Below are positions 1 to 5,635 of a stretch of DNA of 6,897 nt, piece after piece (the first letter of the stretch is position 1; the number at the start of each line of letters is the position of its first letter). Both the position numbers and the translations under genes were made by a program. The stretch spans positions 1-6,897 of the forward strand of contig JAJFJE010000325.1 of the NCBI GenBank assembly GCA_021774355.1. Reading direction: 5' to 3'. The notes under the pieces were generated by a model. That model did no database searches and was not told the origin of the DNA. It saw only the letters and a program-made list of their open reading frames with translations. The stretch comes from Alphaproteobacteria bacterium (GTDB taxonomy: Bacteria > Pseudomonadota > Alphaproteobacteria > Zavarziniales > Zavarziniaceae).

Positions 1-55
1 GGCCACGGCGGCCGCGGTCGATCAGGCCCTGAAGCGGGCAGGCGCGCTCAACTGA
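1..55 (+). CDS. dapA: C-terminal end of probable 4-hydroxy-tetrahydrodipicolinate synthase (partial)
   Basis: Only the last 17 codons are present, in the frame that begins at base 2; they read ATAAVDQALKRAGALN plus nearby residues and stop at TGA 53-55. An alanine-rich helix ending in a K/R-x-A-G-x-L-N type tail resembles the C-terminus of many DapA proteins, the lysine-pathway enzyme that condenses pyruvate with aspartate semialdehyde. The gene ends 7 bases before smpB, and dapA directly upstream of smpB is a common alphaproteobacterial arrangement, so the two probably share a transcript. The call rests on a short tail plus synteny; no catalytic residue is visible. Confidence 0.5.
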   Translation, partial: ATAAAVDQALKRAGALN

Positions 56-62
56 GCCGACC

Positions 63-539
63 ATGGTCAAGAAACGGGACGACGGGCGCAAGACGGTCGC
101 GGAAAACCGCAAGGCCCGGCACAATTATTTCATCGAGGACCGGCTCGAGGCCGGGGTGATGCTTGCCGGCTCGGAGGTCAAGTCTTTGCGCGACGGCCAT
201 TCGAACCTGGCCGACGCCTATGCCGGGGCCAATCGCGAGGGCGGCCTGTGGCTCTACAACGCCTATATTCCTGAATACAAGCAGGCCAACCGGGAAAACC
301 ACGAGCCGCGGCGGCCGCGCAAGCTGCTGCTGCACAAGCGCGAGATCGCCAAGCTGCTGGCCGAAGTCCAGCGCGGCGGCATGACCCTGGTCCCCCTGGC
401 GATCTATTTCAACGACAAGGGGCGGGCCAAGGTCGAACTGGGCGTGGCCAAGGGCAAGAAGCTCCACGACAAGCGGGAAAGCGACAAGGCCCGGGACTGG
501 CAGCGCGAAAAGGGCCGCCTGATGCGCGACAAAGGCTGA
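63..539 (+). CDS. smpB: SsrA-binding protein SmpB
   Basis: This 158-residue protein has the full length expected of SmpB, the small basic protein that binds tmRNA and delivers it to stalled ribosomes for trans-translation in the cytoplasm. The family signature is clear: an N-terminal block with ENRKARHNYFIED, then AGSEVKSLRDG (about residues 35-45), which belongs to the OB-fold core that binds tmRNA. A central YIPEY segment follows, then GGMTLVPLAIYF. The C-terminal tail is very basic (GKKLHDKRESDKARDW onward) and in the family reaches into the mRNA channel as a helix. The ATG start lies 7 bases after the upstream stop with no strong Shine-Dalgarno sequence, which suggests translational coupling to dapA. 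Nothing looks broken. Confidence 0.97.
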   Translation: MVKKRDDGRKTVAENRKARHNYFIEDRLEAGVMLAGSEVKSLRDGHSNLADAYAGANREGGLWLYNAYIPEYKQANRENHEPRRPRKLLLHKREIAKLLAEVQRGGMTLVPLAIYFNDKGRAKVELGVAKGKKLHDKRESDKARDWQREKGRLMRDKG

Positions 540-595
540 CGGTAACCGTCCCGCCGGCGCGGGCGAACCTTGAGGTCGAGAACCGGGAGACCGCG

Positions 596-1264
596 ATGAC
601 CGACGACGACAAGCCGACCGTGCTGGGCCGGATCAAGGACAAGCTGGTCGGCACCAAGGAAAAATGGGCCCGGGAAGGCCGTCTTCTGACCGGTACCGCC
701 GCCGCGCGCAGCCAGCGCCTGCCGCCCGGCCAACGCCTGGTCAAGGACTGGCCGATCCTCGATCTGGGGCTGCAGCCCCAGACCCGTCCGGACGACTGGC
801 AATTGGCCGTCGACGGCGCCGTGCGCCATCCCTTGCGCTGGGACTGGGCGACCTTCCGGGCCCAGCCGTCCTTCGAGGATGTCTCGGATATCCATTGCGT
901 CACCGCCTGGTCGCGGTTCGACAATCGCTGGGCGGGGGTCTCGGCCCAGCACCTGCTGGCCCTGGCCCAGCCCCTGCCGGCGGCGCGCCACGTCGTCCTT
1001 CACGCCACCGACGGCTATACGACCAATCTTCGGATCGAGCATTTCGCGGCGCCCGACGTGGTCCTCGCCCATTCCTGGGACGGCCGGCCGCTGACCCCGG
1101 AACATGGCGGGCCGGTGCGCCTCGTGGTGCCCCGGTTCTATTTCTGGAAATCGGCCAAGTGGCTGGAACGCATTGAGTTCCTTATCGACGATGCGCCCGG
1201 CTTCTGGGAAGTGCGCGGCTATCACAACGAGGGCGACCCGTGGCGCGAGCAGCGCTACGATTGA
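596..1264 (+). CDS. Sulfite oxidase-like molybdopterin-dependent oxidoreductase
   Basis: The 222-residue protein matches the short bacterial sulfite-oxidase-fold oxidoreductases (YuiH type), which carry a molybdopterin cofactor. The diagnostic motif is DIHCVTAWSRFDNRWAGV (about residues 98-115), in which Cys101 is the expected molybdenum ligand. Further family blocks are HATDGYTTNL (136-145), LAHSWDGRPLTPEHGGPVR (157-175), FYFWKSAKWL (181-190) and a WEVRGYHNEGDPWREQRY tail. There is no signal peptide or heme domain, so it should be cytoplasmic, unlike the exported methionine sulfoxide reductase MsrP, and no membrane partner MsrQ is nearby. The substrate is unknown. GGGAGA at 585-590 lies 5 bases before the ATG, and the gene follows smpB by 56 bases, so it may be co-transcribed with it. 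Confidence 0.9.
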   Translation: MTDDDKPTVLGRIKDKLVGTKEKWAREGRLLTGTAAARSQRLPPGQRLVKDWPILDLGLQPQTRPDDWQLAVDGAVRHPLRWDWATFRAQPSFEDVSDIHCVTAWSRFDNRWAGVSAQHLLALAQPLPAARHVVLHATDGYTTNLRIEHFAAPDVVLAHSWDGRPLTPEHGGPVRLVVPRFYFWKSAKWLERIEFLIDDAPGFWEVRGYHNEGDPWREQRYD

Positions 1265-1267
1265 CGG

Positions 1268-1293
1268 CGGCGGGGCGTCGACCCGCCCCGCCG
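1268..1293. terminator. GC-rich hairpin between convergent genes
   Basis: The arms at 1268-1277 and 1284-1293 form a perfect 10-bp GC-rich stem with a 6-base loop (TCGACC). It sits 3 bases after the stop of the sulfite-oxidase-like gene and 17 bases beyond the urtA stop on the other strand. There is no T-run on either side, so it is not a classical intrinsic terminator. Position between converging genes makes a bidirectional terminator or transcript-end stabiliser the best reading. Confidence 0.5.
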
Positions 1294-1310
1294 GACCGCC
1301 GCATCGCCGG

Positions 1311-2552
1311 CTATTCGGCTTCGGCGCGGCTGGCATTCTGAGGCAGATAGGGGCTCCACGGGTGGGGCGCCATCGGCTTGCTCTGGTAGACGATCTGAAA
1401 CTGCCCGCCAGGCTGGATTTCGCCGATCATGACCGGCTTGGTGACGTGGTGGTTCTTGTTCATCACCACGTCGTAGCCCGTGGGCGACACGACCTTTTCG
1501 CCGATGATCGCTGCCGACACGGCTGCAACGTCGGTGGTCCCGGCCTTTTCGACCGCGGCGACCCACAGGCGGAACAGGTTATAGGCCGACTCCATGGGGT
1601 CGTTGGTCACCGCCTTGGGGTTGCCGGTATAGGCCCGCCAACGGGCGATGAAGGCCTTGTTTTCCGGGGTGTCGATCGACTGGAAATAGCTCCACGCCGC
1701 GAGATGGCCGACCAGCGGCGTGGTGTCGAGACCCTTCAGTTCCTCCTCGCCGACCGAAAAGGCGATCACGGGAACATCGGTCGCCTTGACCCCCTGATTG
1801 CCCAGTTCCTTGTAGAACGGGACGTTGGCGTCGCCGTTGATGGTCGAAATCACGGCGGTCGGCTCGCCGGCCGCGGCAAACTGCTTGATTGCGGCCACTT
1901 CCGACTGCCAGTCGGAAAAGCCGAACGGGGTATAGTTCTCGCGGATGTCTTCGTCGGCCACCCCCTTCAGGGTGAGATAGGCCCGGATGATCTTGTTGCT
2001 GGTGCGCGGGTAGACATAATCCGTGCCTTCCAGGATCCAGCGTTTGATCCCGCCGCCGCTGGCGCTCATCAGGTAATCGACCGCCGGAATGGCTTTGTTG
2101 TCCGGGACCGAACTGCCGTAGAAGACGTTTTTCGAGCTCTCCTCGCCCTCGTACTCCAAGGGGTAGAAGAGCAGTCCGTCCAGTTCCTCGAATACCGGCA
2201 GCACGGATTTGCGCGACACGGACGTCCAGCAACCGAATACCGCGGCGACCTTGTCGCGGCTCAGCAGCTCGCGGGCCTTTTCGGCAAAGAGCGGCCAGTT
2301 CGACGCGGGGTCGACGACCACCGCCTCGATCTTGCGGCCCAGGAGGCCGCCCTTGGCGTTCTGCTCCTCGACCAGCATCAGCATCAGGTCCTTGAGAACG
2401 GTCTCGCTGATCGCCATGGTCCCCGACAGGGAATGCAGGATGCCGATCTTGATCGTCCCCTCGGCCGCTTCGGCCCGACCCGGGACATGCAGCGCCGCGC
2501 TCAGGGCCAGGGCCGCGGTGAGTGTCCCCAACCGACGTCGTGTAATGTTCAT
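1311..2552 (-). CDS. urtA: Urea/short-chain amide ABC transporter substrate-binding protein (UrtA-like)
   Basis: The 413-residue protein is a periplasmic binding protein of the UrtA/FmdD branch (type I fold, leucine-binding-like), which captures urea or short amides for an ABC importer. Family hallmarks are IKIGILHSLSGTMAISE (about residues 34-50), NAKGGLLGRKIEAVVVDPASNW, AAVFGCWTSVSRKSVLPVFEE, LLFYPLEYEGEESSKNVFY, FGFSDWQSEVAAIKQF and, near the end, NHHVTKPVMIGEIQPGGQF. The N-terminus is a signal peptide: TRRRLG at residues 4-9 is Tat-like, then a hydrophobic stretch, then a likely AEA|AEGT cleavage after residue 29. An AAGGAGAG ribosome binding site precedes the ATG. The usual urtBCDE permease and ATPase genes do not follow; the next gene is convergent, so this is an orphan binding protein here. 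Urea as ligand is inferred from family only. Confidence 0.88.
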   Translation of the reverse strand: MNITRRRLGTLTAALALSAALHVPGRAEAAEGTIKIGILHSLSGTMAISETVLKDLMLMLVEEQNAKGGLLGRKIEAVVVDPASNWPLFAEKARELLSRDKVAAVFGCWTSVSRKSVLPVFEELDGLLFYPLEYEGEESSKNVFYGSSVPDNKAIPAVDYLMSASGGGIKRWILEGTDYVYPRTSNKIIRAYLTLKGVADEDIRENYTPFGFSDWQSEVAAIKQFAAAGEPTAVISTINGDANVPFYKELGNQGVKATDVPVIAFSVGEEELKGLDTTPLVGHLAAWSYFQSIDTPENKAFIARWRAYTGNPKAVTNDPMESAYNLFRLWVAAVEKAGTTDVAAVSAAIIGEKVVSPTGYDVVMNKNHHVTKPVMIGEIQPGGQFQIVYQSKPMAPHPWSPYLPQNASRAEAE

Positions 2553-2557
2553 GATAA

Positions 2558-2565
2558 CTCTCCTT
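2558..2565 (-). promoter_or_regulatory. Ribosome binding site of urtA
   Basis: Read on the minus strand this is AAGGAGAG, a near-consensus Shine-Dalgarno sequence 5 bases upstream of the ATG at 2552-2550. It supports this start codon, as does the complete signal peptide that follows. Confidence 0.8.
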
Positions 2566-2652
2566 CAGCCTGGAGGTGGCGCCGATGCGGGGCGCGACAC
2601 GGCCGGAGCCAAGACGGAACGGCCGCAGGCACCCGGCCGACCGAGCCTGCAC

Positions 2653-2709
2653 GGCGGCACCGGCCGTCCCTAGAGCCATTGCCGGAAATTCTGGCGGCAC
2701 CAGACCGTC
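2653..2709. repeat. Imperfect direct repeat pair upstream of urtA
   Basis: GGCGGCACCGGCCGTC (2653-2668) recurs as GGCGGCACCAGACCGTC (2693-2709), with the first 9 bases identical and a one-base length difference. The repeat starts are exactly 40 bases apart, about 85-145 bases from the urtA start. It could be a binding-site pair or an old small duplication; in DNA this GC-rich, chance is a real alternative. Confidence 0.3.
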
Positions 2710-2849
2710 GCCCGGGCGGCGGGCGCGGGGCGCCGGGATTGGCTGAAATTTGATCGCGCCGGGTGGAATCGAAGCAGGCGGTGACTGCCGATGCGGCAAC
2801 CGGCCCGTCCCGGTGGCAAGGATGGAGCCAGTTGACCAGTGCCGCCTGG

Positions 2850-2883
2850 GTCCAGTTTTGCCTGCTTTCCGGCATAACTGGAC
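2850..2883. promoter_or_regulatory. Inverted repeat, candidate operator of the MocR-type regulator
   Basis: GTCCAGTTTTGCC (2850-2862) and GGCATAACTGGAC (2871-2883) are reverse complements at 12 of 13 positions, separated by an 8-base spacer. The core CCAGTT also occurs in direct orientation at 2828-2833, and CCAGT again at 2836-2840, giving a cluster of half-sites. MocR proteins of the GabR/PdxR type bind paired short sites near their own, often divergent, promoter, so a site 84 bases before the GTG start fits autoregulation and possibly control of urtA. The DNA symmetry is directly seen; the binding protein is inferred. Confidence 0.5.
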
Positions 2884-2953
2884 TCATGGCGTCTGTGTTC
2901 GGCCTTCTGGCACCATGAATGCCGGTGTTACCGTGGCGTCGCCTCGAACTGCG

Positions 2954-2961
2954 AAAGGAGG
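2954..2961 (+). promoter_or_regulatory. Ribosome binding site that sets the MocR start at GTG 2967
   Basis: AAAGGAGG is a near-perfect Shine-Dalgarno sequence ending 5 bases before GTG 2967-2969. The upstream in-frame ATG at 2919 has no such site and would add 16 residues not expected in the family, whose members usually begin directly with a PLPILLDR-like segment, as this one does from the GTG. Confidence 0.8.
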
Positions 2962-2966
2962 GCCGG

Positions 2967-5585
2967 GTGCCACTGCCAATCCTCTTGGACCGCGCGCGGC
3001 CGGACACGCTGACCAGCCAACTGGCCGAGCAATTGCGCGATGCCATCCGCCATGGCCGGATCGCCCCGGGCCGCCGCATGCCGTCGTCGCGCCAGTTGGC
3101 GGAGCAGCTCGACATCGCGCGCAATACGGCGATCAGGGCCTATGACCTCCTGGTTCTGGAAGGCTATGCCGAGGCCCGGGCCGCCTCGGGTATCTATGCC
3201 GCCACCGAACTGCCGGAAGCGCGCAGCCGCCCGGCCGGTGCCGCCCCGCCCGACGTGCCGCCGTCATCGGCCATGCCGCTGCCCCGGCTGATCCCCCAGG
3301 CGCCGCGGCTGGCCGGGCAAGGCGGCAATCGGATCTCGTTCGATTTCTTTGCCGGCCGCAGCAATGCCGCGCTGTTTCCCCTGAAGACCTGGCGGCGCCT
3401 GTCCCAGGCCTGCCTGGCACATGGCGGCGCCCAGGGGCTGTCGCATTATGGCGATCCGGGAGGGTTATTCGCCTTGCGCGCGGCCATTGCCGGTCATCTG
3501 GCGGCGACCCGGGGGCTGGTCGCGGAACCCGGCCGGATCGTGATCACCGCCGGCATCCAGGACGGCATCGGCATCGCCACCCGGCTGCTGCTGGGGCCGG
3601 CCTGCACGGCGCTGGTCGAGACGCCCTGCTATCAGGGCGCGGCATTCGCCTTCCGGGCATCGGGGGCGGCCCTGGCCGGCGTCCCGGTCGATGGCGACGG
3701 CCTGGTCGTCGACGCTTTGCCCCGCCGGCCGGCCGAGCTGCTGTACCTCACCCCGTCCCACCAGTTTCCCACCGGGTCGACCCTGAGCCTGGAGCGGCGG
3801 CACAGCCTGATCGCCTGGGCCCGGCAGACCGGCTGCTATCTTCTGGAAGACGATTATGACGGCGATTTCCGCTATGAGGGCTCGCCCCTCCCGGCGGTGG
3901 CGGCCATGGCCCCCGACTGCACCATCCATCTCGGCGGCTTCTCCAAGGCCCTGGGGGCCGGGCTGCGCCTCGGCTACATGGTCGTGCCGCCGCAACTGGC
4001 CGAGGCCGCGCGGGCGATGAAGGGCCTGCTCGACAACGGCACGGCATGGCTGGACCAGGCGACGCTTGCCGAATTCATGCGCGGCGGCAGCTATGGCGCC
4101 CATCTGATGCGCCTGCGGACCCAGTACCGGGAGCGCCGCGACGGGCTGCTTGCAGCCCTGCGCCGTCATTTCGGCGACAGCGACATTGCGGGGGAAAGCA
4201 GCGGGCTGCACCTGTTCTGGCAATTGCCGCAGGGGGTGCCCGATGCCGCGACCCGGGAGGCCCTGGCCCGCCGGGCCCGGGTGGCGATCTATCCGTTGCA
4301 GGCGGGCGGCGCCTGGGAGGTCCAGCCGTCGCCGCTGGCACGCCGGGGGATCATCCTGGGTTACGCAGCGTTGAGCCTGAAGCAGATCGACCAGGGGATC
4401 GCCCGGCAGTCCGATGCGGTCGACGACACGCTCGATATCCGGCACGCCTTCGTTGACGAATTGCTGGTCGACGAGCCGGCCAGGCCGGCGACCGCCGCCC
4501 GCCGTCCGCGCCGCCAGGCGCCGGCACCAAGCATTCGCCAGAAGCCGGCTCTACATGCCCCGCGCCCTCGTCGGGCAAAGTCCGCACCGCCGGGACAGCG
4601 CGAGGACGACCGCATCATGCCGATCATCAAGGGCATCTACCATTACCCGATCAAGGGTCTGAGCGCCCAGGCCCTGCCGGCGGTGACGCTGGAGCCGGGC
4701 AAGCCGTTTCCCCACGACCGCCTGTTCGCCCTGGCCCGCCCCGGCGTGCCGGTCGACGAGGACGATCCGAAATGGGCCAAGAAGGGCCTGTTTGTCATGC
4801 TCATGCTGGACGAGGCGCTGGCCATGGTCCGCAGCGTGCTCGACGTCGACAGCCAGGTCCTGACCCTGTTCGAGGGCGACCGGCCCAGGCTCCGCGCCGA
4901 TTTGGGGACGCCCGCGGGCCGGGCGGACGTCGAGGCGTTCTTTGCCGGGCTGGTGCCGACGGTCCGCGGGCTGCCCCGGCTGGTGCGCAGCCGCGCGGGC
5001 CATTTCATGGACAAGCCGGACAATGTCCTGTCGCTGATCAATCTGGCGACCTTGCGCAGCCTCGAGGAGCAGTGGGGCGTGGCCATCGACCCGCTGCGCT
5101 TCCGGGCCAATTTCTACATGGACGGGGCGCGCCCCTGGCAGGAGTTCGACTGGATCGGCAGCGACATCCGGATCGGCGATGCCCTGTTCCGGGTCGACCG
5201 GCGCAATGGCCGGTGCGGCGCGACCAACGTCAATCCGGCTTCGGGACGGCGCGACCTCGATATTCCGGGCTCCCTGCGGGCCAGCTTCGGGCACAAGGAC
5301 CTTGGGATCTATCTGATTGCCCGCAAGGGCGGCCAGGTGGCTCTGGACGCGCCGGTGATCTGCCCCCAGGACATGAGCGCCACGGCGCCGGCGCCGGCAC
5401 TGGCCCACCACAACGGCCACCGCCGGTTCATCTGCCGCGGCTGCTACTTCATCTATGACGAGGGGCGCGGCTTGCCCCAGCAGGACCTCAGGCCGGGCAC
5501 CGCCTTCGCCGTGATTCCCCAGGGCTGGCGCTGCCCCGACTGCGGCACCGAGAAGGCGACCTTCCGGCCCTATGCCGGCGCCTGA
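2967..5585 (+). CDS. MocR-type regulator (GntR HTH + PLP aminotransferase domain) in frame with MOSC + rubredoxin protein
   Basis: One uninterrupted frame encodes 872 residues from GTG 2967 (an upstream ATG at 2919 would give 888). Residues 9-78 are a GntR winged helix (QLAEQLRDAIRHGRI, MPSSRQLAEQLDIARNTAIRAY). After a Pro/Ala-rich linker, residues about 122-480 form a fold-type I aminotransferase domain with the MocR marks TPSHQFPTG (262-270), LLEDDYDGDFRYEG (292-305; Asp295 expected to contact the PLP ring, Tyr297) and GGFSKALGAGLRLGY (323-337; Lys327 expected to bind PLP). Such proteins are PLP-sensing transcription factors. A loose basic linker (about 485-550) leads into a MOSC beta-barrel and MOSC domain with a candidate molybdenum-ligand Cys750, then a rubredoxin with Cys823, 826, 856 and 859. 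No stop separates the halves. True fusion is possible; two genes joined by a lost stop or sequencing error is the main alternative. Confidence 0.8.
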   Translation: MPLPILLDRARPDTLTSQLAEQLRDAIRHGRIAPGRRMPSSRQLAEQLDIARNTAIRAYDLLVLEGYAEARAASGIYAATELPEARSRPAGAAPPDVPPSSAMPLPRLIPQAPRLAGQGGNRISFDFFAGRSNAALFPLKTWRRLSQACLAHGGAQGLSHYGDPGGLFALRAAIAGHLAATRGLVAEPGRIVITAGIQDGIGIATRLLLGPACTALVETPCYQGAAFAFRASGAALAGVPVDGDGLVVDALPRRPAELLYLTPSHQFPTGSTLSLERRHSLIAWARQTGCYLLEDDYDGDFRYEGSPLPAVAAMAPDCTIHLGGFSKALGAGLRLGYMVVPPQLAEAARAMKGLLDNGTAWLDQATLAEFMRGGSYGAHLMRLRTQYRERRDGLLAALRRHFGDSDIAGESSGLHLFWQLPQGVPDAATREALARRARVAIYPLQAGGAWEVQPSPLARRGIILGYAALSLKQIDQGIARQSDAVDDTLDIRHAFVDELLVDEPARPATAARRPRRQAPAPSIRQKPALHAPRPRRAKSAPPGQREDDRIMPIIKGIYHYPIKGLSAQALPAVTLEPGKPFPHDRLFALARPGVPVDEDDPKWAKKGLFVMLMLDEALAMVRSVLDVDSQVLTLFEGDRPRLRADLGTPAGRADVEAFFAGLVPTVRGLPRLVRSRAGHFMDKPDNVLSLINLATLRSLEEQWGVAIDPLRFRANFYMDGARPWQEFDWIGSDIRIGDALFRVDRRNGRCGATNVNPASGRRDLDIPGSLRASFGHKDLGIYLIARKGGQVALDAPVICPQDMSATAPAPALAHHNGHRRFICRGCYFIYDEGRGLPQQDLRPGTAFAVIPQGWRCPDCGTEKATFRPYAGA
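4420..4616 (+). other. Inter-domain linker or relic intergenic segment
   Basis: This stretch joins the end of the MocR fold (after about GIARQSDAVDD) to the methionine that opens the MOSC half. Its translation is Arg/Pro/Ala-rich and low in complexity. Over 4524-4595, 11 of 24 codons end in A or T, by hand count, against 4 of 24 near the start of the MocR part and 2 of 24 at the start of the MOSC part, and it includes the rare-looking codon CTA. That is what non-coding or weakly constrained DNA looks like. The only stop in any forward frame is TGA 4454-4456, in the -1/+2 frame relative to the reading frame, so a one-base change just upstream would let the MocR part end there. Confidence 0.6.
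4617..5585 (+). other. MOSC-rubredoxin half, possible separate gene from an internal ATG start
   Basis: Starting at ATG 4617 this segment would be a self-standing 322-residue protein. Residues 1-95 (MPIIKGIYHYPIKGLSAQAL onward) match the MOSC N-terminal beta-barrel; residues about 135-245 are the MOSC domain. NGRCGATNVNPASGRRDLDI (197-216) matches the mARC/YcbX motif in which the Cys (here 200) ligates molybdenum. A spacer leads to a rubredoxin domain (270-318): FICRGC, IYDEGRG, LRPGTAF, WRCPDCG, with all four iron-binding Cys (273, 276, 306, 309) and the standard 29-residue gap between pairs. GAGGA at 4602-4606, 10 bases before the ATG, is a usable ribosome binding site. By family analogy it would reduce N-oxygenated compounds, with rubredoxin replacing the 2Fe-2S ferredoxin domain of YcbX. 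The substrate is unknown. Confidence 0.65.
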
Positions 5586-5635
5586 AGCGGCCTCGGGCGA
5601 CGCGGACCCCGCCTGGCCCGGGGGCGCCCTTCAGG
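5581..5635. terminator. Inverted repeat spanning both stop codons of convergent genes
   Basis: CCTGAAG (5581-5587) and CTTCAGG (5629-5635) are exact reverse complements and contain the two stop codons of the converging genes. A GGGCG/CGCCC pair nests inside. There is no T-run. With only 45 bases between the genes, a shared termination or transcript-end structure is likely, though the long interrupted stem makes this a weak call. Confidence 0.3.

Larger units (their letters stand above)
2553..2966. promoter_or_regulatory. Divergent intergenic region between urtA and the MocR-type gene
   Basis: These 414 bases contain no convincing gene; frames that cross it have no family resemblance. It must hold the promoters of both flanking divergent genes. 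Visible elements are the urtA ribosome binding site, a GGCGGCACC direct repeat 40 bases apart (2653 and 2693), a GC-rich stretch at 2709-2740, the CCAGT/ACTGG palindromic cluster at 2828-2883, and the ribosome binding site at 2954-2961. A GG-N10-GC pair within 2847-2861 resembles a sigma-54 -24/-12 element but is a weak match. No good sigma-70 -35/-10 pair stands out on either strand. Confidence 0.6.

Noticed and set aside
538..550. Perfect palindrome GACGGTAACCGTC over the smpB stop
   Set aside because: It has only a one-base centre, so it cannot form a normal RNA hairpin, and there is no other reason to call it a protein site.
404..1336. 310-residue open frame antisense to smpB and the molybdoenzyme gene
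   Set aside because: It spans two well-supported genes on the other strand and resembles no family.
1104..2753. 549-residue open frame on the plus strand across urtA
   Set aside because: It is an antisense shadow of urtA created by GC-rich codons. It has no family motifs, is Arg/Gly/His-rich, and also overlaps the end of the sulfite-oxidase-like gene.
2886..2918. Ten-codon mini-ORF (ATG 2886 to TGA 2916) just before the MocR frame
   Set aside because: It has no ribosome binding site and no attenuator-like codon run or hairpin arrangement, so it is probably chance. It does explain why the long frame opens at 2919.
2919..2966. ATG 2919 as the start of the MocR-type protein
   Set aside because: There is no Shine-Dalgarno sequence; GTG 2967 has a near-perfect one and gives the N-terminus expected for the family.
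4551..5420. 289-residue open frame antisense to the MOSC-rubredoxin half
   Set aside because: Composition is typical of a shadow frame (Arg, Ala, Gln, His-rich), with no recognisable motif, while the opposite strand has clear MOSC motifs.
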